Positions 1 to 8,800 of a stretch of 64,000 nucleotides of DNA are shown here, in pieces. The notes beneath the pieces were generated by a model. It searched no databases and had not been told where the DNA came from. It saw only the letters and a list, made by a program, of their open reading frames with translations. The DNA comes from Zymoseptoria tritici IPO323 (taxonomy: Eukaryota > Ascomycota > Dothideomycetes > Mycosphaerellales > Mycosphaerellaceae), in assembly GCF_000219625.1 (NCBI RefSeq), contig NC_018209.1, forward strand, positions 248,001 through 312,000, written 5' to 3'. Numbering within the stretch: position 1 is the stretch's first letter; the number at the start of each line of letters is the position of its first letter. Made by a program: the position numbers and the translations under genes.

Positions 1-1
1 T

Positions 2-430
2 TCTAGGTTTGTCAACCTCACAGCCTGTGGTGTGCTTATCAGCTGGATCTCCATCCTCATCAACCACCAGCGTTTGATTCTGGCCATGCGAAAGCAAGCA
101 ATACCGATGTCACTTCTACCATGGCACAACAAGTGGACGAAGGTCTCTACTCCAGCCGCATTGGCGATGTGCGTTGCTCTGCTCTTCACTTCTGGATACT
201 CTGTATTCACCCAGGGAAACTGGAGTGCTAGCAGCTTCGTAAGCAGCTACCTGGACATTGGACTGGTATTGGTAGCGTGCTTGATCTGGAAATTTGTGAA
301 GAAAACCAGCATCGTACGTTTGGATGAGATACCCTTGAAAGAGGCTTTGGACGAGATTGCGAGAAATCCCGAGGAGCTGGAACCAGAGAAGAAGGGCTGG
401 GTGAAGGTGGTTGGGTGTCTGTGGGATTAG
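2..430 (+). CDS. Amino-acid permease, C-terminal part (truncated by window edge)
   Basis: An open frame enters from the left edge and ends at TAG 428-430. It reads as the last two membrane helices and cytosolic tail of a fungal AAT-family (APC superfamily) amino-acid permease. Recognisable pieces are a segment like SWISILINHQR, then LPWHNKWTKVSTPAA, a helix around SYLDIGLVLVACLIWKFVKK, and the family-typical tail KTSIVRLDEIPLKEALDEI. These proteins are proton-coupled plasma-membrane importers of about 520-560 residues, so roughly three quarters lies outside the window. The bases ctag just before the frame could be an intron acceptor, so position 2 may be close to an exon start. The substrate cannot be told from the tail. 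Family assignment is firm; the 5' structure is unknown. Confidence 0.85.
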   Translation, partial: SRFVNLTACGVLISWISILINHQRLILAMRKQAIPMSLLPWHNKWTKVSTPAALAMCVALLFTSGYSVFTQGNWSASSFVSSYLDIGLVLVACLIWKFVKKTSIVRLDEIPLKEALDEIARNPEELEPEKKGWVKVVGCLWD

Positions 431-1574
431 CGGCTTGCTGATCGGAGTCCGTTCCTCCAAAAGAGGGACTGACTCTGGCTCAGGACCGAAATGTCATTAC
501 TTCATTCATCTTCCGGAGGCCACAGCATCCAGTTCGAGCATCTTCATTACTCATTTGGATTGCGTCAGTTACAGGCAGACGAATCAAGACGGAAGAGTGA
601 TCCACAACAGCACACGCCAGCCTTCGATCTAGGGCGGAGACTTACACAGGCCAATGGCCGAGGGATCCGGCGGTTGCTCCTCACGGACCCTGGTCGACGT
701 AGTACGACACGGAGGGTGTGCTGATGATCGTCGTCAGATGGCAATGGCATTGAGAGACTGGCGCGCAGCCAGGGCCCTTGCTGACGTCTCGCATGGACTT
801 CCGAGAACATGCAGCTCTCCATGCAGCTTCTTTGCCTCTTGGCTACCACGCTCTTTGCCAATCCGGCTTTGGGAAATTGTTATCTCGGAGTAGCTACAGC
901 TCTCTCCAGCTGGTGGTCGTGAACTTATGCTGAATGCGCAATTTCAGTCCAGTACTCCGTCCCCCATTCCGTGCTGCAACAGATGCACCTCTAGTAGCTA
1001 CTGCGATTAAGCTCAGGCGCCATCCTCCGACGATCATCTTCTGAATCCTAACCAAAGTCGGCGCAACGGCGCTGATAGTGCATATAGCAGCCTAGAGTAC
1101 CGATGGGCCGTTCGTTCGTAAAGCCGGCAGTCTGTTGCACTGACCTCGTACCACAATCTCCGGCGACGGGCATAGACAGGGATGAACACTGGCCAGCCCG
1201 ATACAACACCTGAACCAAAAGCAAAAAGTAGTGCATACTACGTAGTCCCTTGGGCATGTCACCGGCCTTTCCGCGCCAATGCGATCTCTCAATCAACTGC
1301 CGAAATGTGCTCAAGCAGGGTAGATAGACCTTGTCGGCCGTCCGCGCGATTCCAGGACACGGGGGAGGGTGGCGTCTGACGGACGCTCAGATGAACAACT
1401 TCCCGAGAACAGTTCAGGGATGCTCAAAGGCCTTGCCCTGCCAACATATTCCCTCTTATTTGGTATATCTTTTTGGCACCTGACTCGAGGCTCGATATCG
1501 CGACCGACACGTCCAAACAATCAAGAAAGACCAGGCACTCAAGAACGACTAAAGTCAAGATTGCATCGACGACC
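431..1574. other. Gene-poor stretch, nothing recognised
   Basis: Short overlapping open frames on both strands show no signal peptide, family motif or believable splice structure. Part of it should be the 3' UTR of the permease and the promoter of the small secreted protein that follows. Confidence 0.5.
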
Positions 1575-1799
1575 ATGCAGATCTTTCGGCTCTCTTATTT
1601 TCTCGGAATGCTTTCGACTTCCCTCGCCGACAGCTGGTGGACCTGTGAAGGGCTCGATTCGCACGATGGATATCCTCTTGGGGCATGTGCCAGAAATGAC
1701 CATGACTGGAACAATCCGGATGACGGTGGAATCCAAAGTTGTCATTGGCAGAAAACCGAAGGGCAGAACGCCTGTAGCTGTGCCCGAACGATTTGCTGA
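1575..1799 (+). CDS. Small secreted cysteine-rich protein (effector-like)
   Basis: A 74-residue frame starts at ATG 1575 in a good context (gacgaccATGc) and ends at TGA 1797-1799. The longer in-frame extension upstream is rejected because the peptide from this ATG opens with a clear signal peptide: a basic start, hydrophobic LSYFLGMLSTSLA, then a likely cut before DSWW. The mature part of about 55 residues has six cysteines, ending in a C-x-C-x4-C cluster (ACSCARTIC), is acidic and rich in Trp and Asp, and has no lysine until late. Size, secretion and even cysteine number fit fungal apoplastic effectors or small antimicrobial proteins. No named family is recognised. It lies alone in gene-poor sequence, as effectors often do. 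There is no intron in the model, and transcript support is unknown. Confidence 0.55.
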   Translation: MQIFRLSYFLGMLSTSLADSWWTCEGLDSHDGYPLGACARNDHDWNNPDDGGIQSCHWQKTEGQNACSCARTIC

Positions 1800-1968
1800 C
1801 CCTACTGCCCTTCTGTTTTAGGCATCCATGCAACCTTGCGCCATTCCCCCATGGTTGCAGCCCGAATTTTGAAAACTCAGGTACGGCGTGGTGCTGAAGA
1901 GCCAAGCAGAAGTCCCAAACATCAACTTCGCACACCACTTATAGTCTCGAACACTTTCGACATTCGAT

Positions 1969-2225
1969 CCTCGAGACGACGGGCGAAGACAATGCAAGGC
2001 AAAAGACATTTCGTCTGGCGGAAGGCCTTGGCTGTCGCGAAGCGGACTTGGAGTTTTCTGATACCTGGGCTTTGAGATGGAGGATCAATACGAAGGGATG
2101 GACATGTGTGTGATTCTCGCGGCGGGGCGGAGACAATGCAACGACCCAGACGCCCCGTCTGCTACAAGTTCTTGGCTGATGCGAAGAGGACCTGTGCATT
2201 TTTGACATTTGGATTTTGTGGAGGA
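1969..2225. repeat. Diverged tandem duplication of about 110 bp
   Basis: Two stretches, about 1969-2083 and 2113-2225, share blocks in the same order: a gacaatgcaa core, then a tggctg..gcgaag block, then a ttttctga/tttttgac block ending in gatggagg/gtggagg. Both strands stay open across both copies, but neither translation is recognised. Identity is partial, so the copy is old or was mutated. Confidence 0.45.
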
Positions 2226-3599
2226 GTCGATTATGTCGGAGCATCACCTGGCTGCCATGGTCTCTGGCCAAGCATAGAAGGAGATATAGCTGTCAGCAAC
2301 TTTGAATGCTCACGAACCATACCTTCTCGCGTGTCTCAAGTCTCCAAGGAAGAGTGATGGCAATTACATTGTCGTCCGAGCTCTCGACGACGACAGGGGC
2401 GTCCTCTGCCTCGAGAAGCCGCGCAGTTGTGCAGCTTGCCAATCGTGAGAACCGACTCACTCCGCCTGTACAAAGAGCAGCACAAGTGCATCTCCCTTCT
2501 CCGCTCTCCTCCGCAGCACCACTTGTGATCTCGATCACCCCATGCTTCGGAGCTGTGTTTCCACTTGAGCTCTCTGCCGGTTCAGACTATTATTGCACGT
2601 GAAACGTCCCTCGGATGTCGATGGGTGAGACACCGCCAGAGCGGGCTGGATCGGACTCTAGCGCTGGAGAGGATGTGGGTGTCCTCCTCAATATCCAGCT
2701 CCATGATCAGCGACGAGAGGTGTGAGAAGTCATGTCGAGAAGAGAATGCACAACCAAAAGAACTTGGAGCTATCGTGAATACTAACCAAGTCACTGCAAA
2801 CGGCGATCTAGGCCAAAAAGATGAGAAGAAGACGTTCGTAGAACGCCCGAAGAGCAAAAGAACGCCTCCGAAGAGACATGAACAACCGACTTGGCCACGG
2901 CGACTGAAAACAACCCCCTTCGATATGGACACGGTCCCACATGCGCCGCATCGAGGTCGGCTGGTCGGAGAATGTCTCACCGCGGCTGGTTGAACACCCG
3001 TGGTGCCGTACTCCTTCATTGTCGATGATCCGTCGTGGGACCCCTTGCGAAATCGAGCTGTCGGCCGCTGTCTTTGGACATTGAGACACCACTCTGCTCT
3101 TCCCGACTCTCGCCGGGACGAACCTCGTCGGGGCCAATCTCGTATCGGCCAAGTCTGCGACGTCTAACTGCCGTGGGACTCTTGCCTCAGCTCCTCTTGC
3201 CCTACTTCTTGGGTGCGAGATTTTCCCTCAAAGCCGGGAGCTTCTGGACGGTCCATCACTACGCAAGGATGGTGGGAAGGAACGGTTTTGAAGGCTGGGA
3301 GCCGGTCAGTGGTGGCTAGAGGTCCATACTCTGGACCTCTTGGGCGGCTTCATCACGTTGTGGAGCCTGAGCCTGAGCGGTGGCGGTTACGATGGGGAGG
3401 CCTGGGAGTGGTGTTGTGACCTGGCGGGTTGTGTCGATTAGATTGCCTGACGATCTTTGTATTCCGCCCTTTGTCTGTGCCTTCCCGCGATCGTTGCGCT
3501 TGAATCTGGGGAATTCCCTACCAGGCTGGAGAAGAAGTCATCAGTATCTTGAACTCCATTCTCTTCTTCCTTCGTGTGCTCCAGCGACACCCCACCCGG
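2226..3599. other. Gene-poor stretch, nothing recognised
   Basis: Several frames of 80-145 codons overlap on opposite strands with no recognisable domain, signal peptide or consistent splice signals. I see no gene here that I can support. Confidence 0.45.
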
Positions 3600-4413
3600 A
3601 GTCGTTGACCTCTTGTCCCTGACAAACTGCTTGTCCTTGGCGCCAGCATCGCTTGGTGCATCAGTGAAAGGGTGTCGGGATCAGCGGCTGATGGCGGGTC
3701 TTGATCGCTGCCATCGCTATGATCGCCATCGTCGGGCCTAGCGCCGCCTCCGCCTCCTGGGCCGCCACCACCACCTGGACTTCAACCACTTCATCCTGGG
3801 CCGCCATCTCTGCCAGGTCCATGTCCGCCTCCTCCCTCAACCGGACTGTCGCCTTTGCCATCGTTGCCGTCGCAGTCGGCGTTGTCATCATCATCGTTGA
3901 CAATATCGGAGTCGTCAGTTGCGCCCTTCTGCGATGTGCTGCCATCCACGCCATGCTCTGCAAACCAGGCGGCTCTCTCCTGCTTATCCGTCGCTCTTCG
4001 TGTCTCATCAAAAATATCTCAACGATCTTGGTGAAGTGCAGTGCGAGCTTGCCATTCCTGAAGACCTCGCTGTGAACGTCATGCGCGGCCTTCTCGACAT
4101 TGGTGGCTTTCCCCTGATCGACTTCTTCCATCGTCATACCCTTGCTCAAGTCAAGTCCAGGCGCCGGGCCAAGCTCCTATGCCGGTGGAAGCAACGACCT
4201 CGCAAGACTGTTGGCCATAGCCCTTGGGGAGCGCGGCTTGTCCTTACTCAGTTCCTTGCCGGGACTCTGGCGCCACGCTGTACGACCGATGTCCAGTTCA
4301 TCAGGCGCTGCTTTACCGTCGAGTTCAGGCAATACCTGTACATACACCACGGCAACATGCTTGAGTACAAGCTCAATTTCGTTGGCGACGGCAAAGAGCG
4401 CGGAGTACGACAT
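3600..4413 (-). pseudogene. Decayed gene of unknown family (in-frame stop plus frameshifts)
   Basis: Reading the minus strand from ATG 4413 (MSYSALFAVANEIEL) gives a believable acidic, helical protein interrupted by one TAG at 4177-4179, after which the same frame continues (ELGPAPGLDLSKGM) to about 4015. At a run of five A/T bases at 4010-4014 the sensible frame shifts: the natural continuation is DETRRATDKQERAAWFAEHG, followed by an Asp-rich and then a Gly-rich tail. A second shift near 3790 is needed to follow the Gly/Asp-rich tail to about 3600. One stop and two shifts in a continuous reading suggest a pseudogene. The stop could be a C-to-T change of CAG. The family is not recognised. Alternatively there are introns I could not place, but the gap at the stop is too short for one. 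Confidence 0.45.
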
Positions 4414-4636
4414 CGCCGGCAGAAATGACTCATTGGCTCCACTTTGGTATTGGATGCGTTCGCCTGTTCGGCTGTTGCATCGGCGTCCTGTGCCCAAGCC
4501 AAAGGTCTGGAATGCACACTGTTTGTTGCCGTTTAAAGGCAGGCCTTGGAAAGGCTAGAGTCCGCCCTCAATTACTCTCCTCTTGAAGTTGTTGTTGCTT
4601 CGGCGCAGCACATTCATGATCTGTTGAGGTTCCTCA

Positions 4637-6271
4637 TCACACGGCCTTCATTACCTTCCACCCTCCGTGAGAGATTCTTGCCGCAATCAGCAAGCAGCCC
4701 GCGGCGACTGTCAACAGACCGCCAAACAGCCAGACATATCGATAGTCACTGGCATGCAAGATGGCCCCTGATATTGGCGCTCCCACCAAAAATCCAATCG
4801 ACATGATCGCCAAGCCCATCCCAATTCTGATGCCAATCACTCCTCGATCTTTCGTAATGGCCACAAAGATGGTCGGCGGAAGACTAACGAAAGTCCCCGA
4901 CACAAAGCCGTATAGCACGCAGATGACTATCACAGAAGCGATGCTGTGAGTGGCAATCAGACAGATGCATAATACACCTGCTGCGAACACGCAGGGTATG
5001 ACCACATTGAATGGGCCCACACGATCGGCGATGATACTTGGAATGACACGACCGAACGCGCTGGCAGCGTTGAGAATGGCGAGGAGGTAGAAGGCGAGGT
5101 CTGCTTTTGCCAGACCAGTGTCGATGGCGTATGACTGGACGTAGAAGAAGGGCGTGTATAGACCCTATTCGACAGGCGGTACGATCAGCAGAGACTCGGA
5201 CACGATGAAGCCTCGATCAGGAGCTAGCGAGGCGTGCTGAAAGCAAGCTCAAGAATCATGCTGCCCTTTGGTCTTACTCACGAGGAATCCAACAAAAGTT
5301 GCGAGGGAGAAAAGCACAAAAGGCGGCTCGCGAAATGCGGAGAGGTCGATGATTTTGCGCTGTCCAGCAGGGAGCACTCGGACTTTGAGAACCAAGTTGG
5401 AGATGGCAAGCGTGGCGAGCATAATAAAGCCAAGGACGCGAGTGGTCCAAGGGAATCCAATGGTTGGCAGAAGACGATGGAACACAATCGGATATATGAC
5501 CCCACCGATAGAGGATCCAGCAGCAGCGAGACCTTGGGCAGTGGACATGCGTGTAGAGAAGTAGGTGCTCAGAATGGCGACACTAGGGGTGAACATGCAG
5601 CCTGTGCCGAGGCCGATACACAAGCCTTGCGAGAGGAAGACTTGCCAGTATGTGGTGGACAAGGAGAGCATCATTTGGCCGAAGACGACGAGGAAGGATC
5701 CCGTGAGGACGAGGGAGCGGACGTAACCGGCGTCGTAGATGGGGCCTGTAAAGATACCGCAAAGCATGAGGAGCGTGCCTTGGAGGGATCCGATCCAGGA
5801 GATGGTGGATGGGGATTCTTTCGAGAGAAGGCCAGTTTCGTAGTACGTCTGGTACGACTAGATCAGAAGGGCAGAAGGGTCAGCGGTTCGAACTCAGGGT
5901 ATGATCGCAGACTAAGACCTGCTGGCGGAGCCCGAGAGACAATTTCGCACGACTACAGGCCTTCGACCCTTCGGGTTCCTTACACCGAAAGTGTTCACAA
6001 CGCCCCATGTGTTCACAATGAGCATGAAGGAGGACAGAACCTGAAGCCATGCGGTGAGGCCGCCGTTCGGAACGAGGGAGATATCGTTGACGGAGGGTTT
6101 GGCGAAGGCGGTCTTGGAAAGTTCGCCCTCATCGTGTTGAGAGGGGCTGAGATCGCTGGGTGTCTGTTCCGGAGACTCCTCATGGTGTTCTTGCCGATCG
6201 TGGTTCTGTCCATCGCTTGTGCCGATATCCTTGGTCTCGATCTCGACATGGAAGGAAGAGTGGCGAGACAT
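4637..6271 (-). CDS. MFS transporter, monocarboxylate-transporter (MCT/SLC16) type
   Basis: Three exons, complement of 5984-6271, 5282-5857 and 4637-5164, give 463 residues. Introns use GTAAGG..CTAG and GTGAGT..ATAG and are 126 and 117 bp. An acidic cytosolic N-tail of about 75 residues is followed by the first helix (GGLTAWLQVLSSFMLIVNTWG) and the MCT-typical FGSYQTYYE at the first exon junction. Next come repeated Gly-rich helices (GLCIGLGTGCMFTPSVAIL, GLAAAGSSIGGVIYPI). After the second junction GLYTPFFYVQSYAID opens the C-terminal half, with GRVIPSIIADRVGPFNV between helices. Length and pattern match fungal MCT-like permeases at the plasma or vacuolar membrane; the substrate cannot be read. 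It is 563 bp downstream of, and on the same strand as, the UstYa-like gene, so it is the natural candidate exporter for that locus (inference). Confidence 0.88.
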
Positions 6272-6834
6272 GGCTGCGGGCAGCCAAGAGCTGGGAGATT
6301 GCGTCTGAACTCGCGATATGTTCGCAGAAGCACCGTCCGACTTTCGATACTGGCGTCCGACCAGCGACTCGATGGTCCATCGAGAGGAATGTCAAAGGAA
6401 CGTCTATTGGTGTTTGTGACATGGCTGCGCCGGGTAAAAGTCGGTAGGTTTCCAGCGGAAGGGTGACAGGGATATTCCACTGTATATCCCGGTACATCCG
6501 GAAAAGCATATCGCACCGCTGTCGATGGCGTCGTCCAAAGAAGCTTACCCGCGCTCTCACGCGTAGAAAATGATCAGGTGTAGTCGGAAAAGAGTACTTC
6601 CTCACTTCGGGACAGCATAGCGCTGGCCGGATACCCGGTGCCGTGATGTACCCGACTCGCAGGAGCTAGATAGCCGAGATCGGATTCCGATTTTATCCCG
6701 CGCCTCCTTCACCGCCTTAGTGTGGTGCTGTTGCTGACCGAAAGGGTGGTGTGCGTCTTCTTGGGAGGTGATATCTGGCGACTAATCGCGCTGAGCGCTC
6801 GAGTACCATGCTACCTTCAGTACATTGGACCGCA
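6272..6834. other. Intergenic, MFS promoter and UstYa-like 3' flank
   Basis: About 560 bp between two same-strand genes. No open frame with recognisable content is seen, and no clear repeat. Confidence 0.4.
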
Positions 6835-7914
6835 TCAAAAGAATTCCTCCTCCGGATGCAGGACAGCTTCTGGAGGTGGAAGAACCCTGACGTCTGACTG
6901 CTTGAGCGGTATTGCGTGGTCCTTCCACCAAGATATCACAGCGTTATGATCATGGCACTTGTGCTCCGTCTCAAAGTCCGGCATTGTCCTGCCCTCTTCA
7001 TCCCGCCACAAAAAGGGTGTGACTCCAACGTCGGCAAGACAGAGAAGACGTTCTCGCAGAGCGTCTACACAGTGGTCTGGCGAGTCTCAGCTTCCCGTTT
7101 CCTCGCGGAGGCTTCGTGGGCTCGGACTTACTGAGGTGAGCCTTCATGAACGATTCATCCATTTCTTCACCGGCCTGAGTACTCTTTTCGGCGTAATACT
7201 CATGGTTGTAGTACAGGCTTTTCCGGATCGAATTCTGCCACGGGTAAGTCAAGGCACCGACAGGGTAGCGAGCAAGGTGTAACTCACAAGACAGTGAAGT
7301 TGATGGATCATCTCTGGCACAACTGGGTATCCTTCTGTTCCGTGCGTCTCCTCAGGAATCCAGTAATGGCTGTTGTTCAAGCCGAAAGTGGGACCCAAAG
7401 ATTTGGGCAGGATGAAGTGCGGAACTGTCGATCGAAGGTCAGCCGGGTGAAGACCCCACGGGACTGTGAATACCAACGCCATATTCCAAAATCCGCCCAT
7501 GCTCGCTCGACCTTCTCGCTTGGTGGAGCAGTGTATTCACTGTTCAAATGGAAGTGGAACCGGTCAAACCTCCTCAGAGAAAGGTCGCGATTGACCTTGC
7601 CGCCATATACTGCATCAACTAGATCTCATCAGTGGATGGCGACTTCTATCAGCATGAAAGACTGCGGCCTTACCTTGGTTGCGGAAGTCCAAAGAGTAGT
7701 GGTTTCGAGCGTAGTCCATCATTGTGAAAAGAGTCGTCAAGTTTGACACCACCAGTGCAGCAATGAACCAACGGAACTTCCAAATGTGGGCTGGCCATGT
7801 TTGGTGCTCGGATGCCACCTCATCCTTGGCCTCTACATTTCCAAGGAGCGTCATGGCGTCTTCTTTCTGGTCTGCTCGTAGCATGTTCGTGCTTTTCAGT
7901 GCTTTGAAAGCCAT
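6835..7914 (-). CDS. UstYa-like (DUF3328) oxidase-family protein
   Basis: Five exons, complement of 7674-7914, 7460-7618, 7288-7424, 7132-7234 and 6835-7076, give 293 residues. Introns are 55, 35, 53 and 55 bp. The N-terminus is cytosolic, with one membrane helix at about residues 49-65 (WFIAALVVSNLTTLFTMM), as in the family. Both diagnostic HxxHC motifs are present: IHQLHC just before intron 3, and HLNHCVDALRE, whose Asn codon is rebuilt by splicing of intron 4. Between them is SIRKSLYYNHEYY, also typical. UstYa-type proteins oxidatively cyclise or hydroxylate ribosomal peptides (ustiloxin, asperipin, victorin) and act in some other clusters. The gene diverges from the Kex2-repeat precursor with 886 bp between starts. 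The 35-bp intron 7425-7459 is the weakest call; a frameshift there is the alternative. Confidence 0.85.
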
Positions 7915-8419
7915 CGCGTGTCGGATTTACCAGAAATTGGTTGTTGTCGTAGGATGTCGACGACAGCACCGTACTCGGAAGTGACTTCAAACGCCGTGCC
8001 GAGATATGGGAGATAATGACGTTGCATCGTGCGTCCGTATTGCAAAGGGTACCAGCTTTGCAGGCTTAAGGTCACCCCGAGCAGGATGGGTCATCAAGCT
8101 CGGACGACATCTGAGAGGTGTCGATTCCGATGCGCTCACCTGACAGTCCTATCGGTGTCGGTGTGTGTAGTTCTAGTTCCTATCCCTGCGACCGACCTCT
8201 GCCGACTTTGACCCGGCCTTGGGCAACACACACTTTCGACGGCCGCTCCAACCTTGTACATGGGGCCATCCAGTTGTTATCAACGAGGTGAACCGAGTCG
8301 TGAGCTCAAAGGTCTCCCATTGGCGCGATAATTGTTGAAGGTGCCATGAAGAAACCCGGGAGCTCGAACAAGGGACAGCTATCTCGACGGCACTACTTCT
8401 CGTATCGCCAGGTATGCGC

Positions 8420-8630
8420 GAGCTCTCACGACATTCTTCCTCGACAGTACATCATGTCCATTCCAGATCGAGACGGTATGCCAGAGCTAGGCCTGTCATT
8501 GGGACACACTCATCGACGGCAAACCACGGCAAATCACTTGATCGAAATCATCTGCCGAAGCTAGGCCTGTCATCACGACATTCCTGCTCGACGGCGCATC
8601 ACGTCCGTTCCAGATCGAGACGCTGGACAG
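8420..8630. repeat. Three imperfect tandem copies (about 64-75 bp) upstream of the repeat-peptide gene
   Basis: Copies start near 8420, 8484 and 8557. Copies 2 and 3 share agctaggcctgtcat at their start; copies 1 and 3 share tcacgacattc and ttccagatcgagacg exactly, 147 bp apart. All three carry a c-tcgac-g core and an agatcga-like block. They lie 170-380 bp before the ATG at 8801, on the far side of the TATA-like site, so they are in the shared upstream region of the divergent UstYa-like gene. Confidence 0.7.
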
Positions 8631-8686
8631 AAGCGGTGTAGATAGCACGTTCTTCACCAGCACCTACAAGTGATAGCTCGAGAGAG

Positions 8687-8694
8687 CATATAAC
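8687..8694 (+). promoter_or_regulatory. TATA-like element for the repeat-peptide gene
   Basis: The sequence gagagCATATAACactc lies 107 bp before the ATG at 8801, followed by a C/A-rich leader (aatcatcaatcatcattcac). Spacing suits transcription starting near 8720. This is a motif reading only. Confidence 0.4.
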
Positions 8695-8800
8695 ACTCTT
8701 CAAGGTCCCTCATTCTTCCGGCGTCCAAGTCAACCACTCATTCCACCTTGCAGATCACATCAATCATCAATCATCATTCACCGTCGAACCCTGCTACCAC

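Noticed and set aside
5870..5910. tRNA-like B box (ggttcgaact) in the first MFS intron
   Set aside because: No matching A box or acceptor stem could be folded around it.
5234..6466. 410-codon plus-strand frame opposite the MFS gene
   Set aside because: Runs through both introns of the transporter and has no domain; a shadow frame.
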